This document shows positions 22,101 through 37,100 of a DNA stretch of 64,000 bases, piece after piece; position 1 is the first letter of the stretch; every line of letters begins with the position of its first letter. Origin of the DNA: Pseudoips prasinana (Eukaryota > Arthropoda > Insecta > Lepidoptera > Nolidae). Where the stretch lies: contig OX621234.1 in the NCBI GenBank assembly GCA_951640165.1, forward strand, positions 5,523,001 to 5,587,000. Direction: 5' to 3'. Both the position numbers and the translations under genes were made by a program. The notes under the pieces were generated by a model. It was given only the letters and a program-made list of their open reading frames with translations. It ran no database searches and was not told the DNA's origin.

Positions 22101-25100
22101 ATGGAGCTATTACAAAGAGGAGACGTTGTAATACAATTTTCCTATGAGACAACGCGTGACATTTTGCGGGGGGAGAGGGTGTTAAATCCCGCCTACTTTA
22201 TTTTCCATCTACCGGTCAATAGGTAAACTATTCGCGTCAATTATAATTAGTAGTTACGTACCTATCTCACACTAGATGTCACTAGTGCAGGATGCAACAG
22301 GGCCCTACTCATAATTTTTAATAGCACATCCAACTACCCCACTCTGTCAAATTTCTTCTATACATTTTCAACTTTACCACAAAAGCAGAAGGTTCACTTT
22401 CAATTGGAGAAATTTGACAGATTGAGCTAGCTTGATGTGCTGGCGTCTGTGTATATTTATCCAAATATCATCGTATATTAATATTCAAAAGCCTCCCAAA
22501 AGAAGAGATATTTTTGTTTTTGTGGTGAGATAATAAATAAATAAATAAACATTTACAATATTACAGACTAAACTAATTAAAAAAAAAAGGTTTGCCAAAA
22601 TTGCCGCGCTTGGCGGGTTGGCAATCGTAGTTTGACGGTCATAGTTCACAGAAAAACGCTGCTGCCCGTTCTCTGGTAGGTATTCCTCGGGATATTTCTA
22701 CGCCCCCCACGGGATGAGATGGGGTAATGATATCCTTGTTATTCTTCAAATCTTATTAAACAAATATTCTTAAAATAATTTGAGTATAAGGTGTACAATT
22801 TATCTATAAGATTTATGTGTTTAAAAATATATAAGTATGTTCATCAGTTGCCGTAGAACAGGCTTTGCCTAGTATAGGATGAGATGTCAGTGTATTAGTT
22901 GCCCCAAAATATTGATAAGAGACCGAGCCTGACCAAAACATGTATAGTTGAAAAAAAAACAAAATTCAAAGCTCTTCAAATGTTTTACTCAATAGGTGGA
23001 AAAAAACATATCCAAAAATTCTGAGTAGTTACGTGGAGTGCCCTCGACTCGTCCTGACGATCATCATTACATCACTAATTATTTTCTATCGGAAAATAAC
23101 CTACAAATGAGGATTTACTACACACGTAGTAGTAGTACAGACGCCAGCACATCAAGCTACCCCAATCTGTCAAATTTCCCCAATTGAAAGTTAACCTTAT
23201 ACTTTTGTGATAAAGTTGAAAATCTATAAAAGAAATTTGACAGATTGGGGTAGCTGGATGTGCTGGCGTCTGTTTTTTTTTTACTTTTGTGAAGTGTTTT
23301 GTTGCCTACTGCATTTTATTGTAATAAATAATCCTATTTAATTTAATTGTTTAAATAGTGTTTCATAAACGTAGCATATATAAACGGCCAAATGCGAGGT
23401 CAAATACACAAAGAATTCGACATAATCGAGAGATTAATAGCAATTCATATTCATATTTTTTTACATGTGTTTCATTTTATTATTAGTTGTAATAGCAACA
23501 ATTTAATAAATGTCTACCTGTTACGGTCCATGAGATATAACCCACTGACAGACGGGCAGATAACGACGGCTACGATTCCGTTGCCACATTTCGGCTATGG
23601 AACGCTGATAACATACATACATAGACTCACGCCTGTTTCCCAGAGGGGTAAGCAGAGACAACGGATTCCCATTTGTCACGATCTATGCACACGTATTTTG
23701 CCTCGATTACTGTCATTATATACTTACCTATTCATTTTATTTATTCGTCATATATACCTCAAACACACTATTATCTATGTATATTGTAGTTGTACGATAT
23801 CTAAGATGTCTTAATCATAAGTTTTATATACTAAATATTACTAAAATTGCATGGTCTAAAATTAGGTATAAAACAGCAACTTATCAATACTAAGACTATT
23901 TTTATAACATAAATTGTAAGAGGAAGGCGCAAGTGTCTGTAACACAGTTAATACTATCATAGACACTGACGTTCACTCTATCTCTATTTTCTTAAGCATC
24001 ATTGTATATATTTGTGCATTTATGTGTAGATGAGATTGAAAATTTGTACTTGGCTTTTTGATAATAAATTATTATTATTATTATACTTCATACATGCTCG
24101 CCGGTTTAGGGTACGCTGATAACGATTATGTTATTAGATGTATGAAGAAAAAGCCTAATAAAAAATTGTACTGCCTATTTCGTGATTTATAAAAATGTAT
24201 CGAATAAAAGCATTGAATATTTGTTTGAATATCTCAATCAAATTTAATAATATGTTACCAACTCAATCAGGGAGGTTGTAAGGGGCGCCAAATGAGTACA
24301 ATAGCGGGATTAGGGGCGCCCAGTCACCACGGCAACCGTTGGGGGGAATACAATAAGAGTATCAAAATAAGTCCTTGAAAGGTACTTTGTAATTTCTTCT
24401 GAAAAATATGAACACATTTAATAAACACAATAATTCTCAGCATTCAGGTAAGTATCACAAGTACAGCTTAGTGGAGCTTCCTTTATTTTGTTATTTTCAT
24501 ATATGAAAAATATGAACACATTTAACAAACACAATAATTCTCAAAATTCAGATTAGTATTACAAGTACATACAGCTTAGTGAAGCTTCCTTTATTTTGTT
24601 ATTTTATTTGTTCGAAATTAGAACGTTAAATTCTGTTGTCAAAGACTATAGACGTTACGGAAAAGTAATATTTAATCTGTTCAGTTTTGACAGATAGGCA
24701 GTGTGTCAAAAGCATGGTAGTGTCTGTAATTTATGTTTATTTAAATAATTTACTTATATGCCTATTATATTAAAATATTAGCTTTCTGCACTCCTTCTCC
24801 ATATGAAATTTAACAGTTCCAAATTTAATACTCCTCCGTCCTCGTAGGTACTTTTCGTATGGGTACACAATTTTTGCTTGTCATATTAATATTATGATGA
24901 ATATCCTGAGAAACACACACACACTGTCATCTGATCTCATACTAGAGCGGGTACCATGGCAACCAGACAACGGCAAATCATACATGGGACGAAACTGTAC
25001 GTGTGATCGAGTAAGTAAACTGCAGGAACTCGTGCTAGAGGCACAGGTCACCCTGGTTGTAGGGACTAGTAGAAGATGCATCACACTCGACCAACAGGCC

Positions 25101-28100
25101 GGTGATGACTCAAATGTAGTCGCCATTTTCGCAATTTTGTAATTTATCGTAATTTTACAATTTTACGCAACGTATACTCGGCCATCTTACAGTAATGTGT
25201 TAAGTTGAATTGCAAGCGCGTCTCACAACATTACGCGGAGTGCATCTCGACTCATTGTTGGCAGTGTTGCCACATGTTGCATTATAGAATCTGGGTTGCC
25301 GTTGCAGAATACACGCATTGTGTTATCTACAATATAATATATTCTAGAACATCATTATGTAGCAAACAACATTTGGAATAAATAAACAAGTCAACTGTTC
25401 GTTGAAGGTTTAAATATAATTCCTTTACCTAGTTATATACTTCAAACATTAAAATCACACTACTATTATTATAAAGGCAAATGTTTGTGAGTGTGTATGT
25501 TTGTTACTCTTTCACGCAAAAACTACAGAACGGATTTTGATGAAACTTTGTAGTAATATAGCTTATATATCGGAATAACACATAGGCTATAATTTATAAA
25601 GTTTAACGCGGGTAAAACCGCGGGACAAAGGGTCATTAAACTAAGTGTATTTTGGATAGGATAGGATAAGGATTATTGATGACTAGCTGTGCCCTGCTGT
25701 TTTCCCCGCCTTAGACTTTATAAACAGCCTACGTGTTAATTCAGGGTGTCAGCTAACACCATACCAAATTTTATTAAAATCGCTTCAGCCTTATAGATGT
25801 GAAGAAGTAACAAACATACACACTCACCCAGTAAAAACTTTCGCTTTTATAATATTAGTGTGATTTCTATGTTCACGTGAATATTTTATTCTTTGAAAGA
25901 CCACGCCCGTACCATTTAAATCTATATCAAATGTAACTGTGTTTATTTCAGACATAACTTAGTATTCATGTCGCATAAAAATCAATAATCTGTTTTGGTA
26001 CGTGAAAAGAAAGCCTTAGGAGACTTGAAACTCGTAGTTTAAAAGTCCCACAGAATAAAAATAAGAAAATTTTCTCAAATTTTTACTTCATACTAAGGTT
26101 GGTGAAGCGATTGTGAATAATATAATAAAACAGCATTGGTGGTCTGTTGGCGTGGTTGGCAAATGTTTGCTTTTCTCGCCGGAGATCGTGGGTACGATTC
26201 CCACCCAGGACAGACATTTTTGTGCATGGACATACCTGTTTATCCTGAGTCTGGGTGTAATTATCTATATAAGCATCTGGTTAGTTGGCAGTTATCTGGT
26301 TTCCATATTACAAGCGCTGCTTAATTTGGGATCAGATGGCCGTGTATGAATAATCTCCCTGGATATATTATTATTATATTACACTCGGTATCAATTACTG
26401 TGGCCCACGGCAATAAGTTTCACCACATGCCGTGGCGGGCTTAGAAGCCGTCTCTAAGTAATATCTACCAGAGAATTGGCAGCAGCGTCTCTCTGTGTAC
26501 TTACTATCAACAAAATCATCAAAAAGCCATCGCGTACCACTTTCCAGTTTTGGCCTGCACGTGTGGTGCAGCGGCTAAGACAGTCGCCTCACCGCTTCGT
26601 GGTTCGGGCTTGATTCCCGCGCTGGACAGCTATTCGTGTGACCCATAATAGTGGTTCGGTCCGTCAATTATATCTTTGTAAAGTAGGGATTAGATTCTCA
26701 AATGTGGGCGTTGTCTTCTTAAATAGTAACCAATCTACCAAACGTGGCGATTATCACCAAACCTCCCAAATTATGGAGAGTAGTCCATTGTAAAGATATT
26801 TGGCGGCCTTTTACCAGCCTGAATTAGTCTTTAGAAAGACTACTCTTCAGTAGTACTACCCTTTAGAACTAAAAATAGTACCGTCGTGGTACTCAGGTAC
26901 TAAACCATCTTTGAATTTATCAAGCACTTAAAAGAAAGCTATCAACCAACTAAACCACCATACCTTCCAGATGGTGACGAGAAACCTGTCATCGTAGTCC
27001 GCGTGGGCAACAACCGACCAGACCTTGGCACCAACCCCATCTGTAACCGTTTCGTTGGCTCCGTGGAGGAAGGCCAGCCCTTGTTCCTGCCCTGCAACCC
27101 ACCGATGCCGGGAGCTTTCGTCAGCGTGCACTTGGAAGCGTCCGCCCCAAGCCAACTGTCGATTTGTGAAGCTTTTGTGTACACGGATCAAGCATTGCCA
27201 ATTGAGAGGTGTCCGCAGTTTAGAGATCAACCGCCCGGTAGCACAGCTACGTACAATGGGAAGTGCTATATCTTCTACGACCGGCAGCCGGCTTCGTTCA
27301 GGGATGCGCTTGGCTTCTGTCGGTCGCGAGGAGGCACGTTGGTGGACGAGAGCAACCCAGCACTGCAGGGATTCATCAGCTGGGAATTATGGAGACGACA
27401 CCGGTGAGTCAAATTCCTTTAGCACTTGCGAATTTACATATTTTTTATCTATGTATGGTGTTTTCTAGGTTCTTCAGTGTATAAATAAATAAGATTACAT
27501 CGACGATTTAGGTACAGACGCCAGCACATCAAGCTACCCCAATCTGTCATTTCACCAATTGAAAGTGAACCTTATACTTATGTGATAAAGTTGAAAATCT
27601 ATAAAAGAAATCTGACAGATTGCGGTAGCTGGATGTGCTGGCGTATGTACATGTAACGTTCTAATAATTTACATAATGTCGGTTAAATTCGAAAACCACG
27701 TAGATACTTCCACCAAGGAAAGTTTCCAGTAGGTTAAATTAAATGAATTACTACATGTACACTCTAACTAAATTACTACATGTACACTATAATTAAATTA
27801 CTAAATGTACACTAAACTGAATTACTATATGTACACTATAATTAAATTACTAAATGTACACTAAACTGAATTACTACATGTGCACTATAATTAAATTAAT
27901 AAATGCACACTATACTGAATTAATAAATGTTCACTATAAGTGAATGACCGCATGTACACTATAACTGAATTTAATATTACTGAAGGTTTGATCATGTCAT
28001 TAACGTAGAGCGAAAGTTGCACAAAACTCCCTAAAATGATGATCTCTGCCCTCTCCCCGCCAGTAATCGCCCAGAGTCGAGGTTCGAACCCCACAGGGGG

Positions 28101-31100
28101 TGCCCTCCGGCGCGGGTTACTTAATTTCTAGACGGCTCGAGCCCTCTGCTCGCCTCTATAGTCCGGTGAAGCAGTGAAAGCCTCCTAGGCTAACTGTAGC
28201 GTCATGTTAAAAAAAAAAAAAAACTGAAGGTTTGATATACAAGCAGAATGTTTTTCTGCTCGAATATGAAATGCTGTTTTGATAGTTATGTTCAACTTAT
28301 ACAGGAGAGATGGGCGTGATTCGATAAAATTGGGTGCTATCTATTATTATATGGTGGTGCTATATATTTTACTGAGTCGTTGGAGTAGCGCTAGAATATT
28401 CAACCGCAGACAATCAGGTCCTGTGTTCAAAGCCTGAGTCGGTCCTGTGTTCAAAGAAGTGTTATTGCGATTTTTCTGTTAAGTAAAGTTCTTAGTATCA
28501 CCCCGGAGTCTAGGAGGGTGTAGCATTACACCCCGTGCTTCAGAGATCAAGTAAAGCCGTCGGTCCCTGACCTCTTTCCGGTCGTGACATAGGTAGTAGG
28601 TCCCATCGGTTCCTGAGACTTGTGCACTACATTATGTCCCGCGCAGATGGCTAGGCTCCAATGAAACTGGCCGCCATGGCCGTGATTTAACCAGGAGGAT
28701 TACTTATTTATCGTATGGGCAGTGGTAACCCTAGTGTCAGAGTTGCTCAAGCCGCCCAGTAGGCCTCTGACATGGCTTAACGACTGTTGTCTAATGACTC
28801 CGGGACCGACAGCTTAACGTGCCCTCCGAAGCACGGAGACGCTCAGTAATTAAATCACTTTGGCGGTCACCCATCTATGGACTGACCGCGAGCCTAGTTG
28901 CTTACACGTACAGAGCGGTGAGAGCATCTAGCTATGAGCGCCTATTATATTCCATTGTGGCTCCGTAAATAAATCAAACCAAAACAAAGCGGTACCCAGA
29001 ATGTGCTTTCACTTTTCCTAAACAGTAATCCTGAGGCCTTAGACGGCTGTGTTGTCAGATCGTCAGTACAGTCACGCGCATAGTTACACGGTTCCGTATA
29101 AGTCTAACGTCAATCGTTAAATCATTACCAGCGGCCCGTAAAGTTCTTAGACATTTCAATAGGACGTGACGTTTGGACGCATCGGTACATCATTTCATCG
29201 TTTCTGGAAAATGATTGACATCCATAATATTAGTAGAGGTAGGGCACAGCGTTCATTCGCTCAAAGAGCAGCCCGACTGGGGAACTACCTCCACCTTACA
29301 GAAGACATTCCTTAATAATAACATTAATAACTTCATCATCATCATCATATCAGCCGAAAGACGTCCACTGCTGGACAAAGGCCTCCCCCAAAGATCTCCA
29401 CAATTGCCGGTCTTGCGCTATTCGCATCCAGCAGTTTCCATTAATAACTTAATAGAATAGAATAGAATAATTTATTTCAATTCAACACACATAGTACAAG
29501 ATTACGGACAATATTTGACCTATACAACTATAATATATATAAACAATCTTTCTCTGGCCCTCACACTAGGATCAACCTGTGTCGTGAGGTCCAGTCTCTT
29601 CCCAAAATACAATAGAAACACCGTACACTAAATAATTCGTAATAATGTTGTTACAAGTATTTATATAGTTATGTGATAGAACACTAATTTATATATGTAT
29701 GTAAAACTAAATGATATGTAGTAAGTATAAATACATATGTAGATACCATGGAGCTAAGCTCCATGGTATCTACAAAAATCCTATTATTTATTAATGGCTC
29801 TCTTAATATATATTTTAAATGACAAATTCAAGCAAGTTTTCAGTTTCAGCATAGTTTTTAGGTTCCAACCATTTCAAAATAACGTTACGTTACGTTAATG
29901 TTACGTTTCTGAGTGTGAGTGTGTGAGTAAGGTCGCCAGAGCTCATAGGATTGGGGGTGGGGACGGTCAGCAGCAATTGTTCGCGGACTCTTTTCAAGGC
30001 CGGCAACGCACCCGCGACTCCTCTGGTGTTGCGAGTGTCCATGGGCGGCGGTGATCACTTACCATCAGGTGACCCACTTGTTCGTTTGTCGCCCTCTTAT
30101 ATAAAAAAGAAATACGGGAACATATTTGTCTATGGCAAGCCATCATCGTGGAAACAAATACGTTATTAAATTTAAAAAGCAAGAATTTAAGCTAGACAAT
30201 ATTTCGGGATATTATTCCCACACGACCATCTGATTCCAAACCAAGTGGAGCTTGTACTATGGAAACAAGATAACTGAATACTACTTATCTTTTGTAAATT
30301 CAAACTTTTATCTGTATAACTCACACTGTTAGACTCAGCACAACTATTTATGGGTCACATAAATAATTATCCTGAGCGGGAATAGAACCCGGGACACGAA
30401 ATGGCAATGCGATTATTTTAACTGCTGAGCCACATGCAGCAAAATTTCGTTTGAATGCATGTATTCAGAATGCTTTAGTCGGGTACAAAATCATACATTG
30501 CATCATACATCATGCTATTTATTATTTATTAAAGAATATTATAAATACATGTGACGAAACAGACCGCACGGACGGACTAATTTAAAATATTTTGTTACTT
30601 TAATTACTGTTTTTAAAGTGTGTTTATGTAATACATTGTGAGTTTGACAAGTACAAGTGTATGTAAATACCCAAGTGCTGAATAGATTTCATTATTTCAT
30701 TATTATTTCATTTCATTACAAAAGAAACAAACCAGACAAATGAGTAACCTACTCGCAGGTAAAGAAATTGTTCCTTACTCTGTTATAAATATTTCAACTT
30801 TAAAGCAGTTGTTTCAACAAATTGCCACACGTCTCACAAGTCTGATCGGCCGGTCTCCCATCCCGGCGTCCGATCCGACACGGCACTATAGACAACGGTA
30901 CATTTAGACCCGCTAAAATCAACCTGCGCACACTGGATCGTTAAAACGAGTTTCATAGGCCCACAAATAAATACTTGCTTTTTTTTTTGTAAATCAATGC
31001 CGTGTGACTAGAAAAGTCATATAAATATACCTTATAAGATTTAGACGTAAAATATATATTTTTTGTTAAGATTTGTATGGGAGAAAATACCAAAAGTATA

Positions 31101-34100
31101 GAAAATATAAAATATCTCGGGAACCGAGCGAGTGTGCAATATTCCCTCCGACCCGATTAATCTACTCATATTTTGCTATTATTTTGCATATTCTCAACAC
31201 ACGCATATACCTTCGACGACTAGCGACATGACCGGAAAGAGGTCAGGTACATCATCGACGGCTTTATGTGCTTTCCGAGAGTGTAATACCGCCAAGTCTG
31301 AGTCTTCGGGCTGATACTGAGAAATTCTTTACAGAAATGTCCCAATATCTATTTAAGGTCCGACTCGAGATTTGAACCCAGGACCTCATTATCTGCGGTT
31401 GAACACGCTACCACTACACCAACGAGGCAATCGCTAATTATAATAGTTGAATATTCTAATACTAACATTTCTGACGTCACTGGATTTATTCATAAATAAA
31501 TACGAATTCTAGCCTAGTTTGAAGGCCTCGTTGGACTAGCGGTGGCAGGTTCAACCGCAGTGATCTTGGGCAGCACGTAAAGCAATCGGCCATGTACCTG
31601 ATCTCTTTGTGATCGTGTTGGCATGCTCTAATCGGTCTGTAAGTGATTAATAAGCTTAGGCACGCGGTCAATCCATGGATGGGTTAGAGCGTTAGAAGTG
31701 GTTCAATTTCCGAGTGATTCTGTACTTCGCAGCGCAGGATGTCTTCAACAACTCTGACACTAGAGGGTAACAACTATTCATACGATAAAAGAAAACCCAG
31801 AATATCGAAATAAAAAAGATTCCACGAGAAGCGTGTCTACGGTCTAGCCTACATACAGTCAAGTGATTTTCTTTTTATATTATGAACTTAATTTTCTATT
31901 GTACTAGCAGCTCGCCCCGGGTTCGCACGGGTATTAAACAAACATTTCAAGCTTTATAATGTTTACACACACAGATTTCTTTCCTCTTTATAATATTACT
32001 GTTGATAAAGTCGACTTCTGGTAGCATATAACGCAAAACTGGTACCTACGTGATGCAAAATCTTAAGGATTAAATACGTCAACGACCTCCTCTAATGATT
32101 CCAAAGTCTACAAAAGCATGTGTCTCTATCAAGCGGTGTGTGACGTCGGCGTCATTACGATCAATCAGCGGTAACGGGAAAGGTCTGTGTGTATCGCGGT
32201 TCCGTTAAATATGACCCCAATTTTATAGAAAGAATGCAAGCAGTAGGTAAATATTAAAACAGTTGTTGAAATCTCCTATATGAGCGTTACAAATTGGTAA
32301 AATACCCAGTTTAGTCGGTTTTACCACCAGTTTAAGTATATTGTGGGTATCTCTGTCTCGATATAAGTCTATAGCGCAATGAACTATAATTTAATTTCTG
32401 ACAGCAAACACACCATACACCTTTCTTTTTTTTAATCTTTGATAATAATTACACGTCATGTTTTCGTTAAGTAGAACTCTGTACTAAAATTAGTGAATCG
32501 GGGAATAATCATAATAAGTATTAATATGTGAAACAAAACCTTTGTATCCTAATTTTACGAAAATAGCGCGGTTGGAAGAGTATGAAATTTGGAACAGTTA
32601 ACGTTCATAATAATATGGAGAAGTACTGCAGAGAACAAATATTTTTATATAATAGACATTAGAAGTAAATTATATTAATAAAAAAAATTTACTACTACCG
32701 TAGAGAATAAATGACAAACTGACAGTTTAAAACTGAGAACAGATTAACCTTATTTGTCTTTTATGTCTATAGTCTTTGACAATAGAACTTTAAAATTCGA
32801 ATTCCGAACAAGTGCGACCTGTATGCCTGAGAGTTCTCCAAAATATTCTTGATGGACCAGCGTGGTGGGATTTGCCCTGCAGAGGGGCAGTAATATCCTG
32901 CTTTAGTACCTAGATACTAGAATAAAAGTGTATAATTGCGAAATATGTATTTATTTTTGCGAAATATAATTATAAGTTACTGCGAATTTATTATGTTATA
33001 ATTTTGCTGGCGTTAATTTTATAGATATATAATTAACTATTAATGCAAAAGGCGATTGTGTTTATTTCCATGTTTCATTTTAGGGAATTATTCCACTTAA
33101 ATCACTTATGTGTTATTTAAGTATACCAAACGGTAGACTTAAAGAACCGGCTTTAGATATATAGAGTCGACCGTAAGACACTAATAATATAAGTCTAGGT
33201 ATATCTATGTACGTCTCTATATATATAAAAATCAATGCCACTTTTCGTTGTAATGGCTTAACTCAACAACGCCTTTACCGATTTCGCTAATTTTGGTCTT
33301 GAATTATTCGTGGAAGTCCAGGGAAGGTTTGTACGTAGAGAAAATTTTAAAAAAGGCTTAATAAAGTGTAAAATCAACATCTTTCTATACTCCTATATAC
33401 AAACAATTTGTACTAATACTTAAAAGCGTAGCGAAGCACGTGCCGGGCCGCTAGTAATATATACACAGTACTTATACATATAGCTCATGGGAAGCGTTCG
33501 GTGACAATATGGCGTGTTCCAAGATTTTTGTTCAACAAAAAAGTGTCACGCCTAAAGAAGTTTTCACTTCAAATGTTATTTGACGCAGATCAAATACATT
33601 CACAACTGTAAATATACAACATGTAACGTAATTAACGCACACCCTCAAACACTCCAATTAGAGTATTATGTTGTAATCATAATACATACACGGAATTTTT
33701 AATTTGACATGTATATGCATTGTTATTTACTAAATTAGTATCTTGGAATAAAGTTTATTTTTCTTTATTTTGTATTCAATGATGGAATCTGTATGAATAT
33801 TGTATAACTGCGATTGTAAAAGTCTTATTACTTTCACTTACAGTCCATTTCAATTTGTTTTGACTGTACAGGGTTAAAATAACATTAATTTCCGTAGTTT
33901 TAATTATTTTGGAATATAAAATTACCTGTATTAAAAATTATTTAAATCGATTCAGTAAACGATTCTGAACAAACTATTTTCAGGATGTGCGTTAATTAAG
34001 TTACATATTGTAAAGGCTCTTGGCTTGATAAATTACATAAGGAACAAAACTAGAGTCAAGATATAGAAGAATAAGAAATCAATACGACCGTTCACCGATA

Positions 34101-37100
34101 TGTTAATCTGATAAGCTAAGTTCCAAGGCCACTTTTCATACCAGTACGAATAAAACTTCAAAATCTTTAAAATGATATTTTTTAAAGATAACGCCCGCAT
34201 TAGAGAATCTAATCTCTGTGTCGCGGGTACTTTACAAACATATAATAGACGGAACAAAAGACATCCAGGCTGAGAACAACTATTTATGGGTCACACAAAT
34301 AATTGTTGAGCGCGGGACTCGAACCCGCGACGCGAAGCGGCAAGGCGACTGTCTTAGCCGCTGCGTCATACGTGCAGTCGAACCAGTCGTTTTTAACAAA
34401 TTGATATATTCAGAATCTAATACCGCGACACAGGGATTAGATTCTGAATGCGGGTGTTGTCTTTAAAAAAATCAATAGTTCTTCAAATTCCTTCCTGTCT
34501 TTTTAATCTTCTCCATCAGCCATATCAGTCCCCCACACACTGTTTTCGCAACTAGGATAAATCTTGTATTTTCTGTGACTGTGTATAGTCCGGCTGAAAC
34601 TTAATGTGTGGTTAACTAATCAGTGGAATAAGTACTAATCTACAGATATCGAAACGTTTATTCCTATACTAGCTGTGCCCCGCGGTTTCAACCGCGTTAA
34701 ACTTTATAAATTATCACAGCTCCTCCCCCGAAGGTGATAGCGTGATAATATGTAGCCTATATGTTGACCCGACCTCTTAGTAATATTCATGCAAAATTTG
34801 AAGTAAATCCATGCAGTACTTTTTGAGTTTAGCCCGGACATACATACAGACAAACAGATAAACAGACAAAAATTATAAAAACTATATTTTTGGCTTCAAT
34901 ATCGATCGTAGATCACGCCCGAAGTCTCCTTTAAAAAATATTTGATGTAAAGTTTTGACCTTCCTACGATTTTATTATATGTATAGATATGTTTCGCTAT
35001 CTACGAGCTCACGATGGTAGACAGACACCGCGTCAGTAGCCAATTATAGCGCTGCGTGCCCGTAGAGACCTCAACTCACTCGTCGAGTGTACAGACACAT
35101 TAATGACACATTCAATTAAACAATTAACTTGCTGATCTATACATATAATAAAATCGTAGAAAATTCAAAACTGTACATTGAATATTTTTTTAAAAGGATA
35201 CTTGGGGGGTGATCTACATACGATATCGAAGCCAAAAATATAGTTTTTAGAATTTTTGTCCGTTTGTCTGTTTGTCTGTATGTATGTCCGGGCTAAACTC
35301 AAAAGAGGTCGGCTCAACATATAGACTACATAATATCACGCTATAACCTACGGGGGAGGAGCTGTGGTAATTTATAAAAATTAACGCGGGTGCAACTGCG
35401 GGGCACAGCTAGTATCAAATAAATTGGTAATGAACCTGACAGAGACATTTAATTAATTTTCAGCATCGCAATAATGACCCCTTAGATATTGACATAACTT
35501 ATTCAGGAAAATCAGTTATAGACACTTCTACTACTAATTGTTAGGATTAACACAGACTTATATGTATTCTACTACTTATAGGTCAATGAGGATTAGCACT
35601 AGACAATAGGCTAACTTGGAAATGGCGCATAAGTACAATATCCATTGTAATAAGTGCCTAACCACATTTGTGAATAATGAAATAATGAAATTTATTCAGC
35701 ACTTGGGTATTAACAAACACTTGGACTTGACAAGCTCACAATGCATTACATAAACATAGTAGAATATAGTATATAAGTGACCAAAAGAAATTATGGATTA
35801 GTCCGTCCGTGCGGTCCGTCTTATCCCATATATTTTTTTTTATACTTTACTAAATAATAAGTTACTAACCATTATTTTAAAATTTGGTACTACTATATTA
35901 AAATTAAAGAATTGAAATATTTATTTCCATATCAAACTAAAGCCTACTTCATTAAAAAATATTTTCTGTTGCTTGTTTGTTTTTTGTAACATAATGTTTA
36001 CTGTTAACCTAAGAGGCATTCACTGCTTCACTGGACTTTACGGTCATTTGAGCACCGATTCGAATAATTCTTATTTTAATAAAACCTTAATCAGATAATG
36101 CTTTCGGTATGCTCACATATTAATAAGTTTATTTCCAAAGTTCCAAAGTTGTAGTTTGTTTTATATGTTTATTCAGTAACTAGCTGTGCCCAGCGGTTTT
36201 ACCCGCGTTAAACTTTATAAATTATCCTACCCCGAAGGTGATAGCGTGATAATATGTACCCTATATGTTGAACCGATTTCTTAGTAATATTCATGCAAAA
36301 ATTTAAAGTTATGCAGTACTTTTGAAGTTTAGCCCGGACATACATACAGACAAACAGACAAAAATTCTAAAAACTATATTTTTGGCTTCTATATCGATTG
36401 TAGATCACGCCTCAAGTATCCTTTTTAAAATATATTCAATGTACAGTTTTGATTTTCCTACGATTTTATTATATGTAGGTATAGATTATTGTCTAACAAT
36501 CGATGTTAAATAAATGCCTATATACTTTTCCACATTTTAGTAATGCACATATATTTAAACCAATGGCAATATTTTTTACTTTTTATATTATGGATTTTGC
36601 AAATGGTAAGCGTCCAAAACTCCTCGATGAGCACACGCAGGACCATAATATTAATATGCTTCACCAGACGATCTGCTCGAAAGCGGTGGTAGTAAGATAC
36701 ATATAAGTGAGTTAGATAGAGCACTATCTCACTAAATTCCCCGCAGGACAGGCTCAAACTAGTGCAGGGAGTCACGTATTATCATATTTATATTGGCAAT
36801 TAAAATTTGTGCACTTAATTCCACCAACTCTGTATAAACATGTTAATTATTGTTTAATAAAGTTCTGTTCTATTCTAAAATATTATGCTACCGTATAGCG
36901 CTAGGCGGGGCTCTGCAGCCTATGGACGCAATCCACCCCCCTATTCCCATATTAAATTTAATATGATGTTGTTCTTCTTCTACAGAAGCGACAGCAGCAG
37001 CCAGTACTGGATGGGAGCAGTCAGAGACCCTCGCGATTCCGCCAACTGGAAGTGGGTGAACGGAAACGACGTCACAGTCTCCTTCTGGAACGCTCCGGGA

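Noticed and set aside
27025..27468. 147-codon frame overlapping the FTP/CTLD exon
   Set aside because: Wrong frame; the 27003-27407 frame matches FTP and CTLD motifs and has matching splice phases.
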